From Crotalaria pallida (taxonomy: Eukaryota > Streptophyta > Magnoliopsida > Fabales > Fabaceae): a DNA stretch of 64,000 nucleotides. A model generated the notes under the pieces. The model had not been told where the DNA came from. It did no database searches and saw only the letters and a program-made list of their open reading frames with translations. Within the stretch, counting starts at the first letter, position 1. The number at the start of each line of letters is the position of its first letter. The translations under genes were made by a program, and so were the position numbers. Below, in pieces: positions 12,370 to 23,390 of the stretch. The stretch is from contig CM075650.1 in the NCBI GenBank assembly GCA_037953625.1, positions 148,333,206-148,397,205 of the forward strand, in the 5' to 3' direction.

Positions 12370-13173
12370 CAAAATAAAATTTAAATTTCAAACTTTAATT
12401 GTTCTCCCATATTTTGTGTTGGTTTGTGTCTTTGGCAGAAGTAAATGATTATTCCAGATTTAGGACTGTTTTTCTGATTATATATGTAAATACTTGATTT
12501 AGGATGATGACTCATTGATTTTGTGAAACTGATTGGATTGAGTTGTGATTTTGTTGAGAACTAGTTATTTTGATAAATTGTTTTGGAACAAGTTATTAGT
12601 GAACTGACTATTAGCCTGTGAGATTTGAGTTTATACACTTGACGGGGGTATGTGACTTATATTGATATTTATTATTGTGAATTTAGACCTCTGATTCTTT
12701 CATGAGTGTGTTCACTTTGACTTTGTGTTCTAGAATTTGACCTGTGACCATTTCTAAATTGATAATTGTTTGCATGCACTAAGATGATTAAGGCACTTAG
12801 GATGGTGTTTTTGTGACCTTCGGATGATTCAGATTAATTATATATTCCTTTAGTTGCCCATTTTGAGCCTTATTAAGATTCCTAAGATTTTTCTTTGATA
12901 CCATGCATTTATTGTAATATTTTGTGAGTACCTGAGGAATTTTGAATGAGCAATTGAGTGGAATGACTCAAAAGAGAAGAATTGGTGAAAAGTGTTATGA
13001 GTTCTATTTCTCTTCCAAGTAAAAATGATATAATAAATGAGAAAAGAAGAGAATAGAAGGAAAAATTGAAAGAAAAGAAGAATAAAATGTTGCTGGAGTG
13101 AGTGTGAGTCTTTATTGTGTTCATTGCTCATTCATGATTTTTGAGGGGAAGTTGTTTTTTCATTTTAGCCCTT
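12370..13173 (+). other. Non-coding 3' region of Athila-like element, part 1
   Basis: T-rich sequence with no convincing ORF. It continues at 17017-17417 after the nested solo LTR. In related elements this space can hold an envelope-like gene, but none is recognisable here. Confidence 0.55.
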
Positions 13174-14707
13174 AGTTTTGTAACACCCCTAATTTCGTCT
13201 TTCGAATAAATATGCTAGTATAATTGTTTATTAAATAAATAACAATTTCATATTTGATTTTTGGCTTGCAGTGTATATATATTGTGTGAAAATATTATTA
13301 TGTGAGGTTTTTGCATAAAATATTAGACTTTTGCAATTAAGTCTTTCGGAAGGACCTAAAAGCAATAATGGAAGGTCTTTTGGAGTTAAAATTAATTAAA
13401 CAAAGTTTTTAGTGATAACTGGTCAAAATACTCGAGTATTTTTCTGAATACTCGAGTATTCTGGGTTTGACAGCTCAAGATTGTGCGTGATAGCTGTCCA
13501 GCCATGGAAGAGCCACGAATTCAGCTCTCTTGCTCTGGTGTTGACACGCCTCCGGCCTCTAGCCACGTCCTATGACTCGTGGCGCCCTGCATGAACATCT
13601 TCCCATTCGTTATTCATCCTTATGGTTGAAGGATTTGCTCATTCTTAAACCTATGAGCATGGAATCGCATATTTAGGGTTCTTAACTTTCAGGACTAAAT
13701 TCGTCTTCGTTTCTGAGCCTCTTAGAACAAATCATACACCGTTTCGAAGCTCACATCCAGAGCTTTGAAAAGCACCAAAAATCGTGAGCTAAGGTTGAGT
13801 GTGTGAGGAGTAATGAGCTCTGCAAGATAGAGATTCAAATCTGCCAAAAACCAGAACTATGTTCAGACCCGTCAACTTCGTGGCTTCGATTCTCTCTCGT
13901 TCTTGAGAGTTAGGTCATGAGTGATATACCATTGGAAAGATCTTTCAACGAGCTTCGATTTGATACCAAGTTTGTTAGATTTGAGTCCCTGGTTGAAAAG
14001 TTATGCTCCTGCGAAGTTAGGTGTTGAAATCTGCCAAACCAAATGTTCAGATTCAAGGAGCTGACTTTGAGCTTCAATTGTGGTAAGCTCAAGCTTCCTG
14101 TTGGTCTGAAACTTATTGGTTTTCAAAGTTCATGTTATAGAGAACATAGTCTAACCAATTTCCCCAATTTTTATGCATGATTCGAATGTCAATTAATGTG
14201 GTTTTGGACCCCTGCTGAAACTGTCATGCAAGTTCGGGTTGGAAGTGGTTAGAGCTTATGGTTGCTGTTCTCTATGGAGCTTTTGTTCAAGAACGACCAT
14301 AAGGTATGGGGGAAGCTTACCATTTGCTAGAATGAGAATAAAATGCATCTGAAATTAGGATGAGCCACCATGAGGCTTAAGGGCATAGCTTTGGATTAGA
14401 GAAATGGCATGGAGGCCAATTTAAGACATGCTAAATGTTTGAGCAAGTTTGTTATGTTGCATGTGCACTGTATGCAAGTTATTTTCATGCCAAAATTGAT
14501 TAGAATGGAATTTGGTATGTCAAGTTGCTCAAAATGTGGTTTTATGCATAATTGATGCTCAGTTATGATTCACAGTAAAACAATGTAATTTCTGGATTGG
14601 AACATGTTTTATATGTATAATGTAAGCTCTGTTGATCCTTGGTTTTAACTGGAATTGGCTAGAATTGGAAATGGTATGTTAAAATTCAATTTACAGTGTT
14701 ATCTGTC

Positions 14708-15062
14708 TGAAAACACTCAAGTATTGGGGTTGATACTCGAGTATTTCGACTAAACCTGGGACATGAATTTCTGGAAAATGAAGAACACTCGAGTACTCAT
14801 GAAGAACACTCGAGTATTTTAATGAATCTGAAAATGAATTTCTGGAAACGAAGAACACTCGAGTAATCATTAAGAACACTCGAGTAATCATTAAGAACAC
14901 TCGAGTATTTTGATAAAATCTGAGGAACACTCGAGTATTTATGAGTTACTCGAGTATTTTTATGAAAAGCATGATTCACTCGAGTCTAAGGAAATTATGC
15001 TCGAGTATTTTTGCATTGAGTTAAAATCCTACTCAAGTCTTTTAAACTATACTTGAGTCTTG
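14708..15062. repeat. ACTCGAGTATT motif array inside solo LTR
   Basis: The core palindrome CTCGAG followed by TATT, TAAT or TACT recurs about ten times at irregular 18-55 base spacing. Two further copies lie at 13430-13460. Parts of the array are locally duplicated units of about 21 bp (AAGAACACTCGAGTAATCATT). Confidence 0.8.
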
Positions 15063-15737
15063 TTAATCAAAATGCTACCAAAATACCATTTTCAACTAAG
15101 TCAAATTTCAAATAAGTTAAGGATGAATTACCAAGAAATGGGTCATGTTCCAAGGAAGAATATATTGTGTGAAATTACATTGTTATTACATGAGTGAATA
15201 TAATGCATGTTGCATATAATGAGATTAATGGATAGTTTTAAATGGAAAACTTGTGTGCATTCATGCATGATGACAAGACGATAAGGTACCACTTGTTATC
15301 AAGAGGGTACTCTGGAAATACCAAATGTACACGATAAGTTTGATGACACATTCTAGGAATGTGGGCAATATTCGAGGAATGTTGTTGATTTCGTTCTGGG
15401 AACGTGGACGTACATTCGGATTGGGACGTATGATACCAAGCTTGATAACACATTTTGAGAACATAGGCAACATTCAAAGAATGCTGTTGAGATTGAGGAG
15501 AATGCGTTTTGAGAACGCACACGTACAATCCGAATGGGACGTATTGTTATGAGCCAAACTTGTCGTTACATTGGTAAATTTATTGCATGTTGCACATATG
15601 GAGATTAAGGAAAAACCCTAAATGGAATGATGGTATGTATGTATGCATAGTGATGCGTAGCATATCACTTGTTCATGTTCGAGGAACATGAGGAGGGTAC
15701 TTTGGGAGTACCAATTTGGTTACGACTTGCCTGTAGT

Positions 15738-16095
15738 CACATTTTGGTAATGTGACCAGCATTGGTTGCTGCGAACGTTGGATATTCGTCTTGGTGACGA
15801 ATGGATTATTATAGTCACATTTTGGGAATGTGGCCAGCATTGGTTGCTGCGAACGTTGGATATTCGTCTTGGTGACGAAATGGTCATTGTAGTCACATTT
15901 TGGTAATGTGGCCAGCCTTGGTTGCTGTGACCGTTGGATATTCGTCTTGGTGACGAGATGTGCACATCGATATTGGTATTATGGACCACGTTCCAGGCAA
16001 AGTCGTGTGGCTTACTCGATGACACATTTTGGTAATGTGGGCAGCATAGGAGATGTTGTTACGTCTTGGTGACGCGACGTACACTTTGGTAGTGT
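15738..16095. repeat. Hairpin-bearing tandem repeats inside solo LTR
   Basis: Roughly 75-80 bp units alternate two short inverted repeats: CACATT-TTGGT-AATGTG (15738-15754 and later copies) and TTCGTC-TTGGT-GACGAA (15785-15801 and later copies). Single hairpins of the same type extend upstream to about 15245. Confidence 0.8.
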
Positions 16096-17417
16096 CGTTA
16101 TGGATTATGATCCGAGCAAGTTCACTATACGTCCGATGAACGTATACGGGTTGTTTGGATGGTCATGCATGAGAGCATTGATTAGAGAATCTCGTGACTT
16201 GAGAAAGAGTAAGCAAGCATCTGGGCATATCATTAATGGGCTTGATTATCAATTAAATTGGCTTGCTCATAAGCTGTGCATATCGCTGGACTATTTTGTA
16301 CACGTGTATATGCATTGGGATCATGATGAATTGCTTACTTGTGCATGTTAGTACTTTGTTCTCATTTGATAATGTGAATGAGTATAGCTTACCTCCCTGC
16401 CCTTATTAGGTGTTGGCCAGGTACCTAGACTTTCTAAAGATCAGTGATCATGGGATAGAGACTCCTTGTGCAACTCTTGAAGACCCGGCCAAACAGGATT
16501 ATTGGACGAAGGACCATTGACTAGCTCTGAACGTCTCCAACTTTTGATAGAAATCGTAACTTTAAGATTTGAGAGATGTATCAGAGTAAAACTTAGATTT
16601 CATTACTTGGTTATATTGGTGGTACTCAAAGAGTTCTTACACCTGATTTTATGAATCAATGACCTTCCTCAAGATTCATAAACTCTATGAAAATATAAAT
16701 AAACCATTTTAATATATTCCGCTGACTCTGATTTTATCATTTGAGTTTGGTAATGAAGGAAGTATTGTTAAAGTCAATTTTCTAGGATAACCTTATAACT
16801 AAGCTATTTTCGAAGGCTATTTCGTGCAAACAAGGTTATCTCAAAATAATTTTAAGATGTTCAGGAAATAATTACTCCTTCCACCGAATTCACTTCCAGT
16901 TGCATGGTTTAAACTTGAGTACCACATATAAGGAAAAATTTTCATACTCCGATTTTTCCAATATAGTCAATAAGAAAATAAAATTCTTTTGATTAAACGA
17001 GGGGCGTTACAAGTTTTATCCCTTCTTTCTTTTATCCCACCTTACACTTTTAGTCATGACCTCATTACAACCAAAATTAAGACCTTTTGATTTTTGCATG
17101 TATTCAATAATTTCAGTGGAGATTTGGGTCTATGGTCAAGCATATGGTAACACATTATCATTGGATGAACTTGAGTGCATTGAAAAAACCCTTGATATAC
17201 ATGAGAGATATACACAGTGAGATTGAGAGTGTTCACTAGTTCCTGGTTCTTTTGGAGTTTGTTTTTCTAATTAGTTTTTGATAAAGTAGTGCTTGTGAAG
17301 AAAAGTGTATGAGTCATGAGTCTGAAGTCTTAGATTAGGGGTTTGCATATTAATTTAGAAGATCGTTTTGTGTTTTGGAGTTTTTATTTTACTTTTGCAT
17401 GGGAGATGAAAAATGCT

Positions 17418-17430
17418 AAGTTTGGAGGAA
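17418..17430 (+). other. 3' polypurine tract of Athila-like element
   Basis: AAGTTTGGAGGAA lies immediately before the TGATT start of the 3' LTR, the expected place for plus-strand primer generation. Confidence 0.7.
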
Positions 17431-18358
17431 TGATTTGGGTCCAATATATGATGTTTTAGAGCATGGATTAACTCCCTTTTTTCTAAGGTTTTGGCTTGTT
17501 TCTTAGGTAATTTAGGTAGATTAGTTGAGTTTTTAGTTAGTTTAGGTAAATTATGATCCTGGGACATTTTGATCTATTTTGGGTTTGATTTCAGGTATTT
17601 TGTAGCTTTATTTGATGAATTAGGCAATAGAATGGAGAGGAGCTTTGAAAGCCTTGAGATTGGAGTCAAAATGGAGAAAAAGCGGGTGTTGAGCAGTGAT
17701 CCACGCCTAGGCGCATGTCAATCATGCCTAGGCGTGTGAGGGTCAAAAGTCCAAAGACAGGGGTTCAAATGATTAAAATCAATTGAGAAATAGTTGCAAA
17801 CTCAAGAAGATTCACGCCCAGGCGCAGCAGATGGTGTGCTCAAGCGCGCAAACAGCAAAGAAAAATTGGCAAATCAGACTTGAAGACCACCCACGCCTAG
17901 TCACGTGTGTGACGAGATTATGGGCTTTTTGATAAGATTTGATAGATTTGTTTCAGGATTAGTTTTGACTATTTAAATTAGGTTTTAGGAATAGATTGGG
18001 AGAGATTAGAAAGGGAGATTACATAGTTTTTGAGAGAGAATTTAGAGAGAGAAGAGGATTGGAGATCAAGAGCGGAGCAATCCTGCTTGAAGATTGAAGA
18101 TCTACTAGGAATTTCAGGTTGTCTATGATCATGAATTCCTTCTTTTATCTTTGTTTGTCTTATTTCAATATGTGTAACTAAAACCCTCGGTTAGGAATAT
18201 GGTGGATTTGCATGGATAATTAGTTTACGAAGTTATGAATTGATGTTTCCCTTTAAGTCTATTGTTTGGTTGTGTTTTAATTACAATTCATGAACCTGAT
18301 CAATTTATGTTTTGTTTTGGATCTCTAAACCAACAAGAGGGATCTGAGGGTTAGAATA
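17431..18358 (+). repeat. 3' LTR of Athila-like element, truncated
   Basis: It aligns with the first roughly 950 bases of the 5' LTR and loses similarity after GGTTAGAATA (18350-18358). The last 500 or so bases are missing. Several of the palindromes present in the 5' copy have decayed here. Confidence 0.75.
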
Positions 18359-18507
18359 AGTCTGTCTTTTAACGTGATAATTTGTGATCTAGAAGGATCT
18401 GAGGGTTAGAAATAAGTCTGTCTTTTAACGTGATAATTTGTGATCTCTAATCCAACAAGAGGGATCTGAGGGTTAGAAATAAGTCTGTCTTTTAACGTGA
18501 TAATTTG
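18338..18507. repeat. Three tandem copies of a roughly 60-bp segment at an element junction
   Basis: The stretch GATCTGAGGGTTAGAA..AATTTG occurs three times (from about 18341, 18396 and 18462). The first copy is followed by TGATCTAGAAGG, identical to the first 12 bases of the adjacent Reina-like LTR. The second is followed by Athila LTR sequence. The third abuts the real LTR at 18508. All junctions share GATCT. Confidence 0.8.
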
Positions 18508-18779
18508 TGATCTAGAAGGCAGCTTTGTCAACAATGCCAACCACATTTCAGCCACCATTGTCAACCATGGCAACCACCTAATCTTTTTTACGTAAAGGCA
18601 ACCACTACCCCCTCTATTTTTCAACGTTGCCAGCTTTTCTGTTTTGTATTTTCTTTGTTTCTGAAGTCTATAAATAGGCTATGCATTGTAAGCTCATTCA
18701 TCATTCAAGAGTAAATCAAAAACACACTTGTTTAAGTTTTCTCTAATTGAGAACTTATTTTCCTTTGCATTCTGTGCCA
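18508..18779 (+). repeat. 5' LTR of Reina-like element
   Basis: It runs from TGATCTAGAAGG to TCTGTGCCA. A clear TATA box, TATAAATA, lies at 18669-18676. The matching 3' LTR is at 23119-23385. Confidence 0.85.
18669..18676 (+). promoter_or_regulatory. TATA box in Reina-like LTR
   Basis: TATAAATA is conserved in both LTR copies, about 100 bases before the LTR end, the usual place for the U3 promoter of short-LTR elements. Confidence 0.6.
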
Positions 18780-18782
18780 TAT

Positions 18783-18794
18783 TGGTATCAGAGC
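18783..18794 (+). other. Primer binding site, tRNA-iMet
   Basis: TGGTATCAGAGC is a perfect 12-base match to the complement of the plant initiator tRNA-Met 3' end, three bases after the LTR. Confidence 0.85.
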
Positions 18795-19454
18795 AAGGTT
18801 CTCTAAGCTTTCTACGCCCCTAGGTTTCATAGAAAAGTGAGTGTGAGTTTTCCACCGGACTCTATTCGGGTTCCCTTCAAAAACCCACTTTAGAAGCCTT
18901 TTCGTCAAAAACCGACCCCGTAGAAGTGTTTGGAAGGTCCCAAAACCTTGGGATTCAAAGTCTCGTAGCCGGAAACCGCCGCAGACGCCTGAACGTGCCA
19001 CCGACGAGAATGCACGCGCGACCCTCTTGCTAGTGTAGCTTTGCAGCTGTCTGGAGGTTGAAGACAACAAGGTAATTACCTTGTTGCCCCTGCTCTTCAA
19101 CAAAATTACAATTTTACGAGAACCTTAAAATTACCTTTCTACCCCTGACCTTTTCTAAAAAAACTGAATTAACCAAATTATCCTTGTACCCCTAAATTAC
19201 CAGATTACCCTATATCCCAAAATTACCATAGTACTCCTGGACCACCAAAATTACCAAAATACCCTTATACCTCTTAAATTACTAAAATACCCTATTAATC
19301 CCTAATTACCATTTTACCCCTAGTTCCCCAAATTACTGTTTTACCCTTCACATACCAAATAACCAATCTTTACCATTTCAACCAGCCAAACCTCAATTTT
19401 CGATCTAGCACCTTCAACCTCAGCCTTATCCTTAAAAAAAACCTCCAAGAAGAA

Positions 19455-20623
19455 ATACATCTGAAAATGAAATTGAAGAGTTAAGAAGACTCCTTCAATA
19501 GCTCCAAACCACTGTCGAGATACAACAAACACAACTGGAAGATCAAGGAAGACGATTGGATGGAGATTCCAATAGCAGCGATTCAACCACCAGTTCTAAT
19601 CGTCTGCCATAACGACAACGATACTAGAAGGACAACATTAGGGTAGATATTCCTGATTTTGAAGGACAACTCCAACCTGATGAGTTTGTCGACTAGCTAC
19701 GAACTGTTGAACGAGTATTTGAGCTAAAGGAAGTTCCCGATTCTCAAAAGGTTAAAATTGTAGCAGCAAAAATAAAAAAAACACGCTTCCATATGGTGAG
19801 AGAATCTTAAAAAGAAGCGTGAACGAGAAGGCAAAAGCAAAATCAAGTCTTGGGAAAAGATGCGTCGCGAATAACTCGTAAGTTTTTACACGACCATTAT
19901 TACCAAGATAATTTTATTCAACTGCACAACATGCGACAGATATCACTTTTCGTGGAAGAGTATACAAGGGAGTTTGAAAAATTAATGATGAAATGTGATA
20001 TCCATGAAAAAGAGGAGCAAACAATAGCTCGATACCTTGGACGATTAAATACAGACATTGCTCATCTAGTCCAACTACAACAGTATTGGACTTTGGAGGA
20101 TGTTATTCGCCTTTCTTTCCGAATAGAAAAACAACCCCCTAAGAAAGCACAACCATCTTCCTCTCGCAACCCTTTCTACACCCAAAGAACGCAAACCATA
20201 CAACCACCCCCAAACGAAGCCCAAACACCATCCTCTCACCCATATCCAACGAATAAAACCCAAGCCCCCAAGCCCACCGGAAACACTTATTCCTAGCCCC
20301 TCAAAACCCAAAACCAACCTTCAATGTTTCAAATGCAAAGGTTATGGACACATTGCTTCAAATTGTCGAAACTGTAGGGTCATTACCATCATCGAAGGAG
20401 AAGCATACGAGCTCTCTGAAGAAGAGCCCGAAGAAGAGATTGCAGCTACTATGTATGATGAGGAATGCACTCCCGCAGATCATGGCGAATTACTAGTAGT
20501 TAGACGCAGTTTACACACAGCTAGAGTAATAGAAGAACCTTGGCTTAAACACAACATTTTTCACACCCGGTGCACAACCCAAGGAAAGGTCAGTGATGTG
20601 ACCGTGGAAGCTGTGAAAATGTA
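19455..20623 (+). pseudogene. Reina-like gag (broken)
   Basis: Pieces in shifting frames read as Gag of this clade: VDIPDFEGQLQPDEFVD..LRTVERVF, then a roughly 148-codon open stretch at 19850-20296 (FLHDHYYQDNFIQLHNMRQ..EEYTREFEKLMMKCDI..EEQTIARYLGRLN). A Pro/Ser/Thr-rich linker follows, then a CCHC zinc knuckle CFKCKGYGHIASNC at about 20327-20370 in another frame. The segment before pol (RCTTQGKVSDVTV) leads into the protease, but the active-site Asp-Gly part is missing around 20606, where the frame also shifts. Stops near 19610, 19627 and 19810 confirm it is dead. Confidence 0.7.
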
Positions 20624-23084
20624 GTGTCCAACTACATGGTGGACAAACTCAAATTGCCGACCCAGATTCATCCACATCCATACAAACTGCAGTGGTTAAA
20701 TAAAGGAAGTGAAGTCAAGGTTTCCAAGCGATGCCTTGTTTCATTTTCCATTGGACCAAAGTACAAAGATGAAGTTTGGTGTGATGTCATACCGATGGAT
20801 GCCTGTCACCTCCTTCTAGGAAGACCATGGCAATATGATCGACAAGTCAATTATGACGGGTATACCAACACTTATTCCTTCAACAAGGATGGAGTCAAGG
20901 TTAAACTAACCCCACTGTCAGGAAGCGAGACCCGCCAAAACGCGAAGGAGACCAATCCAATGGTGTCACTCGTCACCAAGAACCATATCAAGATATCTAA
21001 TGATGAAGCTAATCATCTAGGTTTCTTGCTATTGGTTGAGCAGAACCGTGGAACAAGCCTACCACCAGAGATAATTCATCTGCACTCAGAATTTCCAGGA
21101 ATTGCTCCACAAGAGATTCCTCCAGGACTACCACCTATGCGTGACATACAGCACGCGATAGACTTTGTTCCAGGTGCTGTAATCCCAAATAAACTTGCTT
21201 ACCGAATGAACCCACAAGAACATGCAGAGGTAAGAAGACAGGTTGAAGGCTTACTTAAAAAAGGACTAATTCAGGAAAGCGTGAGTCCCTGTGTTGTCCC
21301 TGTGATATTAGTCCCAAAAAAGGATGGAACATGGAGAATGTGCATGGACAGTCGAGCAGTTAACAAAATCACTATAAAGTATCGATTTCTGATACCAAGA
21401 CTCGACGACATGTTAGACCAGTTGCATGGTGCCACAATCTTCTCAAAGATTGATCTACGGAGCGGATATAATCAAATCCGAATTCGTCCAGGAGATGAAT
21501 GGAAAACTGCCTTTAAAACTCGAGACGGATTATACGAATGGACAGTCATGCCCTTCGGACTCTGCAATGCTCCAAGCACCTTCATGTGTCTTATGAATCA
21601 GGTACTTCGACCTTTTATTGACAAATTTGTAGTTGTTTCTTTCGACGATATTCTGATCTATAGCAAGAATAGAGAAGAGCACCTACAACATATCAGAAAG
21701 GTCTTAGAGGTTCTTAAAAAACATAAACTCTATGCCAACTTGGAAAAATGCTCCTTCTTAACTGAAGTGATTTTTCTGGGGTACATTGTTACTGCTGAAG
21801 GTATCAAGGTAGATCCAAGCAAGGTCGAGGCAATCCAAAACTGGCCCATTCCCCAATCTGTTCATGATGCCAGAAGTTTTCGTGGATTAGCGTCCTTTTA
21901 CCGCAGATTCATCAAAAACTTTAGCACCATAGCAGCACCCCTTACTGATTGCATCAAGGGAGACAAATTTCAATGGTCAGAATCAGCCCAAACAAGTTTT
22001 GACCAATTAAAGGAGCACCTAACCAAGACCCCTGTATTAGCACTTCCAAAATTTGACCAGGTATTTGAAGTTAATTGTGATGCTTCTAACATTGGTATTG
22101 GTGCAGTTCTAAGCCAAGAAGGTCGTCCTATAGCTTTCTTTAGTGAAAAGCTCAATGACATCAAGCTAAGCTATTCCACGTACGACAAAAAATTCTATGC
22201 AATCATACACGCACTACAACACCGGAGTCATTACCTGCTTCCTAAGGAATTTATTCTCTATTCCGATCATGAAGCTCTCAAGCATCTCAGTTCTCAACAA
22301 AAGATTAGTCGCAGACATGCTTCATGGATTGAGTTCTTACAGGCGTATTCTATTTTGATCAAGCACAAGGCAGGACGACAGAATACTGTTGCAGATGCAC
22401 TCAGCCGACGTCAAATCTTATTGTCAACACTGCAGATGAAGGTTGTCGGCTTCGACCATTTTTGGCGAACACTATGGAAGAAAATGGGTACTCGATTGCA
22501 ATTTAGCAGTAACAGTCATCCCCAAACGGATGGACAGACATAAGCTGTAAACAGAATATTAGGAAACCTATTGCGAAGTTTTGTTGGTGAGAATATTCGC
22601 CAATGGGACCTCGTCATTGCTCAAGCCGAATTCGCCTACAACAATTCATCCAACCAAGCTACTGGAAGATGTCCGTTCGAAGTTGTGTACGGAATTCGAC
22701 CTCTCAGTCCTTTGGACCTCACTCCTTGTCCTACCAAGGACCATTTCAGTGTTGATGCTGAACAGAGTCAAAGAAATAAAGAAAATGCACGAGCAAATCC
22801 GAGCTAGGATTGAAAGCAAGAATTCAAAGTATAAAGCTCAAAAGGACAAGCATCGGAAACTGCAGAGCTTCAACGAAGGAGATTTGGTATGGGTTCATCT
22901 TCGAAAGGAAAGATTCCCGAAACAACCAAACGCCAAGTTGTCCCCACGAGCTGATGGTCCATTCAAAGTTCTTCAAAAGATCAATGATAATGCTTACAAG
23001 ATAGAACTACCAGGATCATACAGAGTGTCAGCAACATTTAACGTTGCCAATCTATCCCCGCACATCGACGAAGAAACTATTTAG
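20624..23084 (+). pseudogene. Reina-like pol: RT and RNase H open, integrase mostly deleted
   Basis: A long open stretch (20624-22543) begins just after the lost protease active site (SNYMVDKLKLPT). It contains the protease C-terminal part (CHLLLGRPWQ), an RT with RMCMDSRAVN, FSKIDLRSGYNQI, MPFGLCNAPSTF and catalytic FDDILIYS (about 21640), and an RNase H (CDASNIGIGAVLSQ to NTVADALSRR). Directly after RNase H the sequence jumps to the integrase segment HFWRTLWKKMGT at about 22456. The zinc finger and the first two catalytic Asp residues are therefore deleted, and the third catalytic residue (after TDGQT) is a stop at 22541. A frameshift near 22760 precedes the C-terminal part ending at 23084. 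RT and RNase H could in principle have survived longest. Confidence 0.85.
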
Positions 23085-23118
23085 TCTCAAGGACGAGTCT
23101 TTTCCAACTCCGGGAGAA

Positions 23119-23385
23119 TGATCTAGAAGGCAACTTTGTCAACAATGCACATGTCAGCCACCATTGTCAACCATGGCAACCACCTAATCTTTTTTCCATA
23201 AAGGCAACCACCACCCCCTCTGTTTTTCAACGTTGCCAACTTTTCTGCTTTGTATTTTCTTTGTTTCTAAAGTCTATAAATAGACTATGCATTGTAGGCT
23301 CATTCATCATTCAAGAATAAATCAAAAACACACTTGTTTAAGTTTTCTCTCATTGAGAACTTATTTTCCTTTGCATTCTGTGCCA
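23119..23385 (+). repeat. 3' LTR of Reina-like element
   Basis: It matches 18508-18779 throughout, with about 13 substitutions and one 5-bp gap. It is preceded by the purine-rich GGGAGAA and followed by the duplication ATTTG. Confidence 0.85.
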
Positions 23386-23390
23386 ATTTG

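Larger units (their letters stand above)
13179..17011 (+). mobile_element. Solo LTR, Tekay-type, nested in Athila-like element
   Basis: The ends are TGTAACACCCC and GGGGCGTTACA, flanked by the perfect 5-bp duplication AGTTT (13174-13178 and 17012-17016). At 3833 bp with no coding region it is a solo LTR. Two internal arrays stand out: about a dozen ACTCGAGTATT-like motifs (13430-13460 and 14730-15010), and a series of short hairpins with TTGG-containing loops (15245-16095). A donor-like GTGGTAAGC (about 14088) and a pyrimidine-rich acceptor-like stretch (16390-16421) bracket the hairpin array, as in the Tekay-type LTRs at 48289 and 55057. Confidence 0.85.
5496..18358 (+). mobile_element. Degenerate Athila-like Ty3/gypsy retrotransposon
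   Basis: Two related LTRs (5496-6939 and a shortened 17431-18358) flank a tRNA-Asp-type primer site, gag, protease, RT, RNase H, integrase, and a non-coding 3' region ending in a polypurine tract. Gag and pol wording (QFGGGLQEDPTEHIANFL, DLGASINFMP) matches the Athila/Calypso/Diaspora lineage. Many stops and frameshifts mean it is long dead. Its 3' region is split by a 3.8-kb solo LTR, and its 3' LTR is truncated and fused to a short tandem repeat next to the Reina-like insertion. No envelope-like ORF is visible. The outer target duplication cannot be verified because the right end is lost. Confidence 0.85.
18508..23385 (+). mobile_element. Reina-like Ty3/gypsy retrotransposon, internally deleted
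   Basis: Short LTRs (272 and 267 bp) with TG..CA ends are flanked by the 5-bp duplication ATTTG (18503-18507 and 23386-23390). A tRNA-iMet primer site follows the first LTR and a purine tract precedes the second. Compact size, short LTRs and the protein wording fit Reina-type chromoviruses, although no chromodomain is visible. I count about 13 substitutions plus a 5-bp indel between the LTRs, roughly 5 percent, so the insertion is not very recent. Gag, protease and integrase are all damaged. Confidence 0.85.

Noticed and set aside
12850..13131. Minus-strand ORF considered as an envelope-like gene of the Athila-like element
   Set aside because: Wrong strand, composition follows AT-rich sequence, and no signal peptide or transmembrane arrangement is evident.
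18732..19103. 123-codon minus-strand ORF overlapping the Reina-like primer site and leader
   Set aside because: Opposite strand of the element leader; no homology visible.
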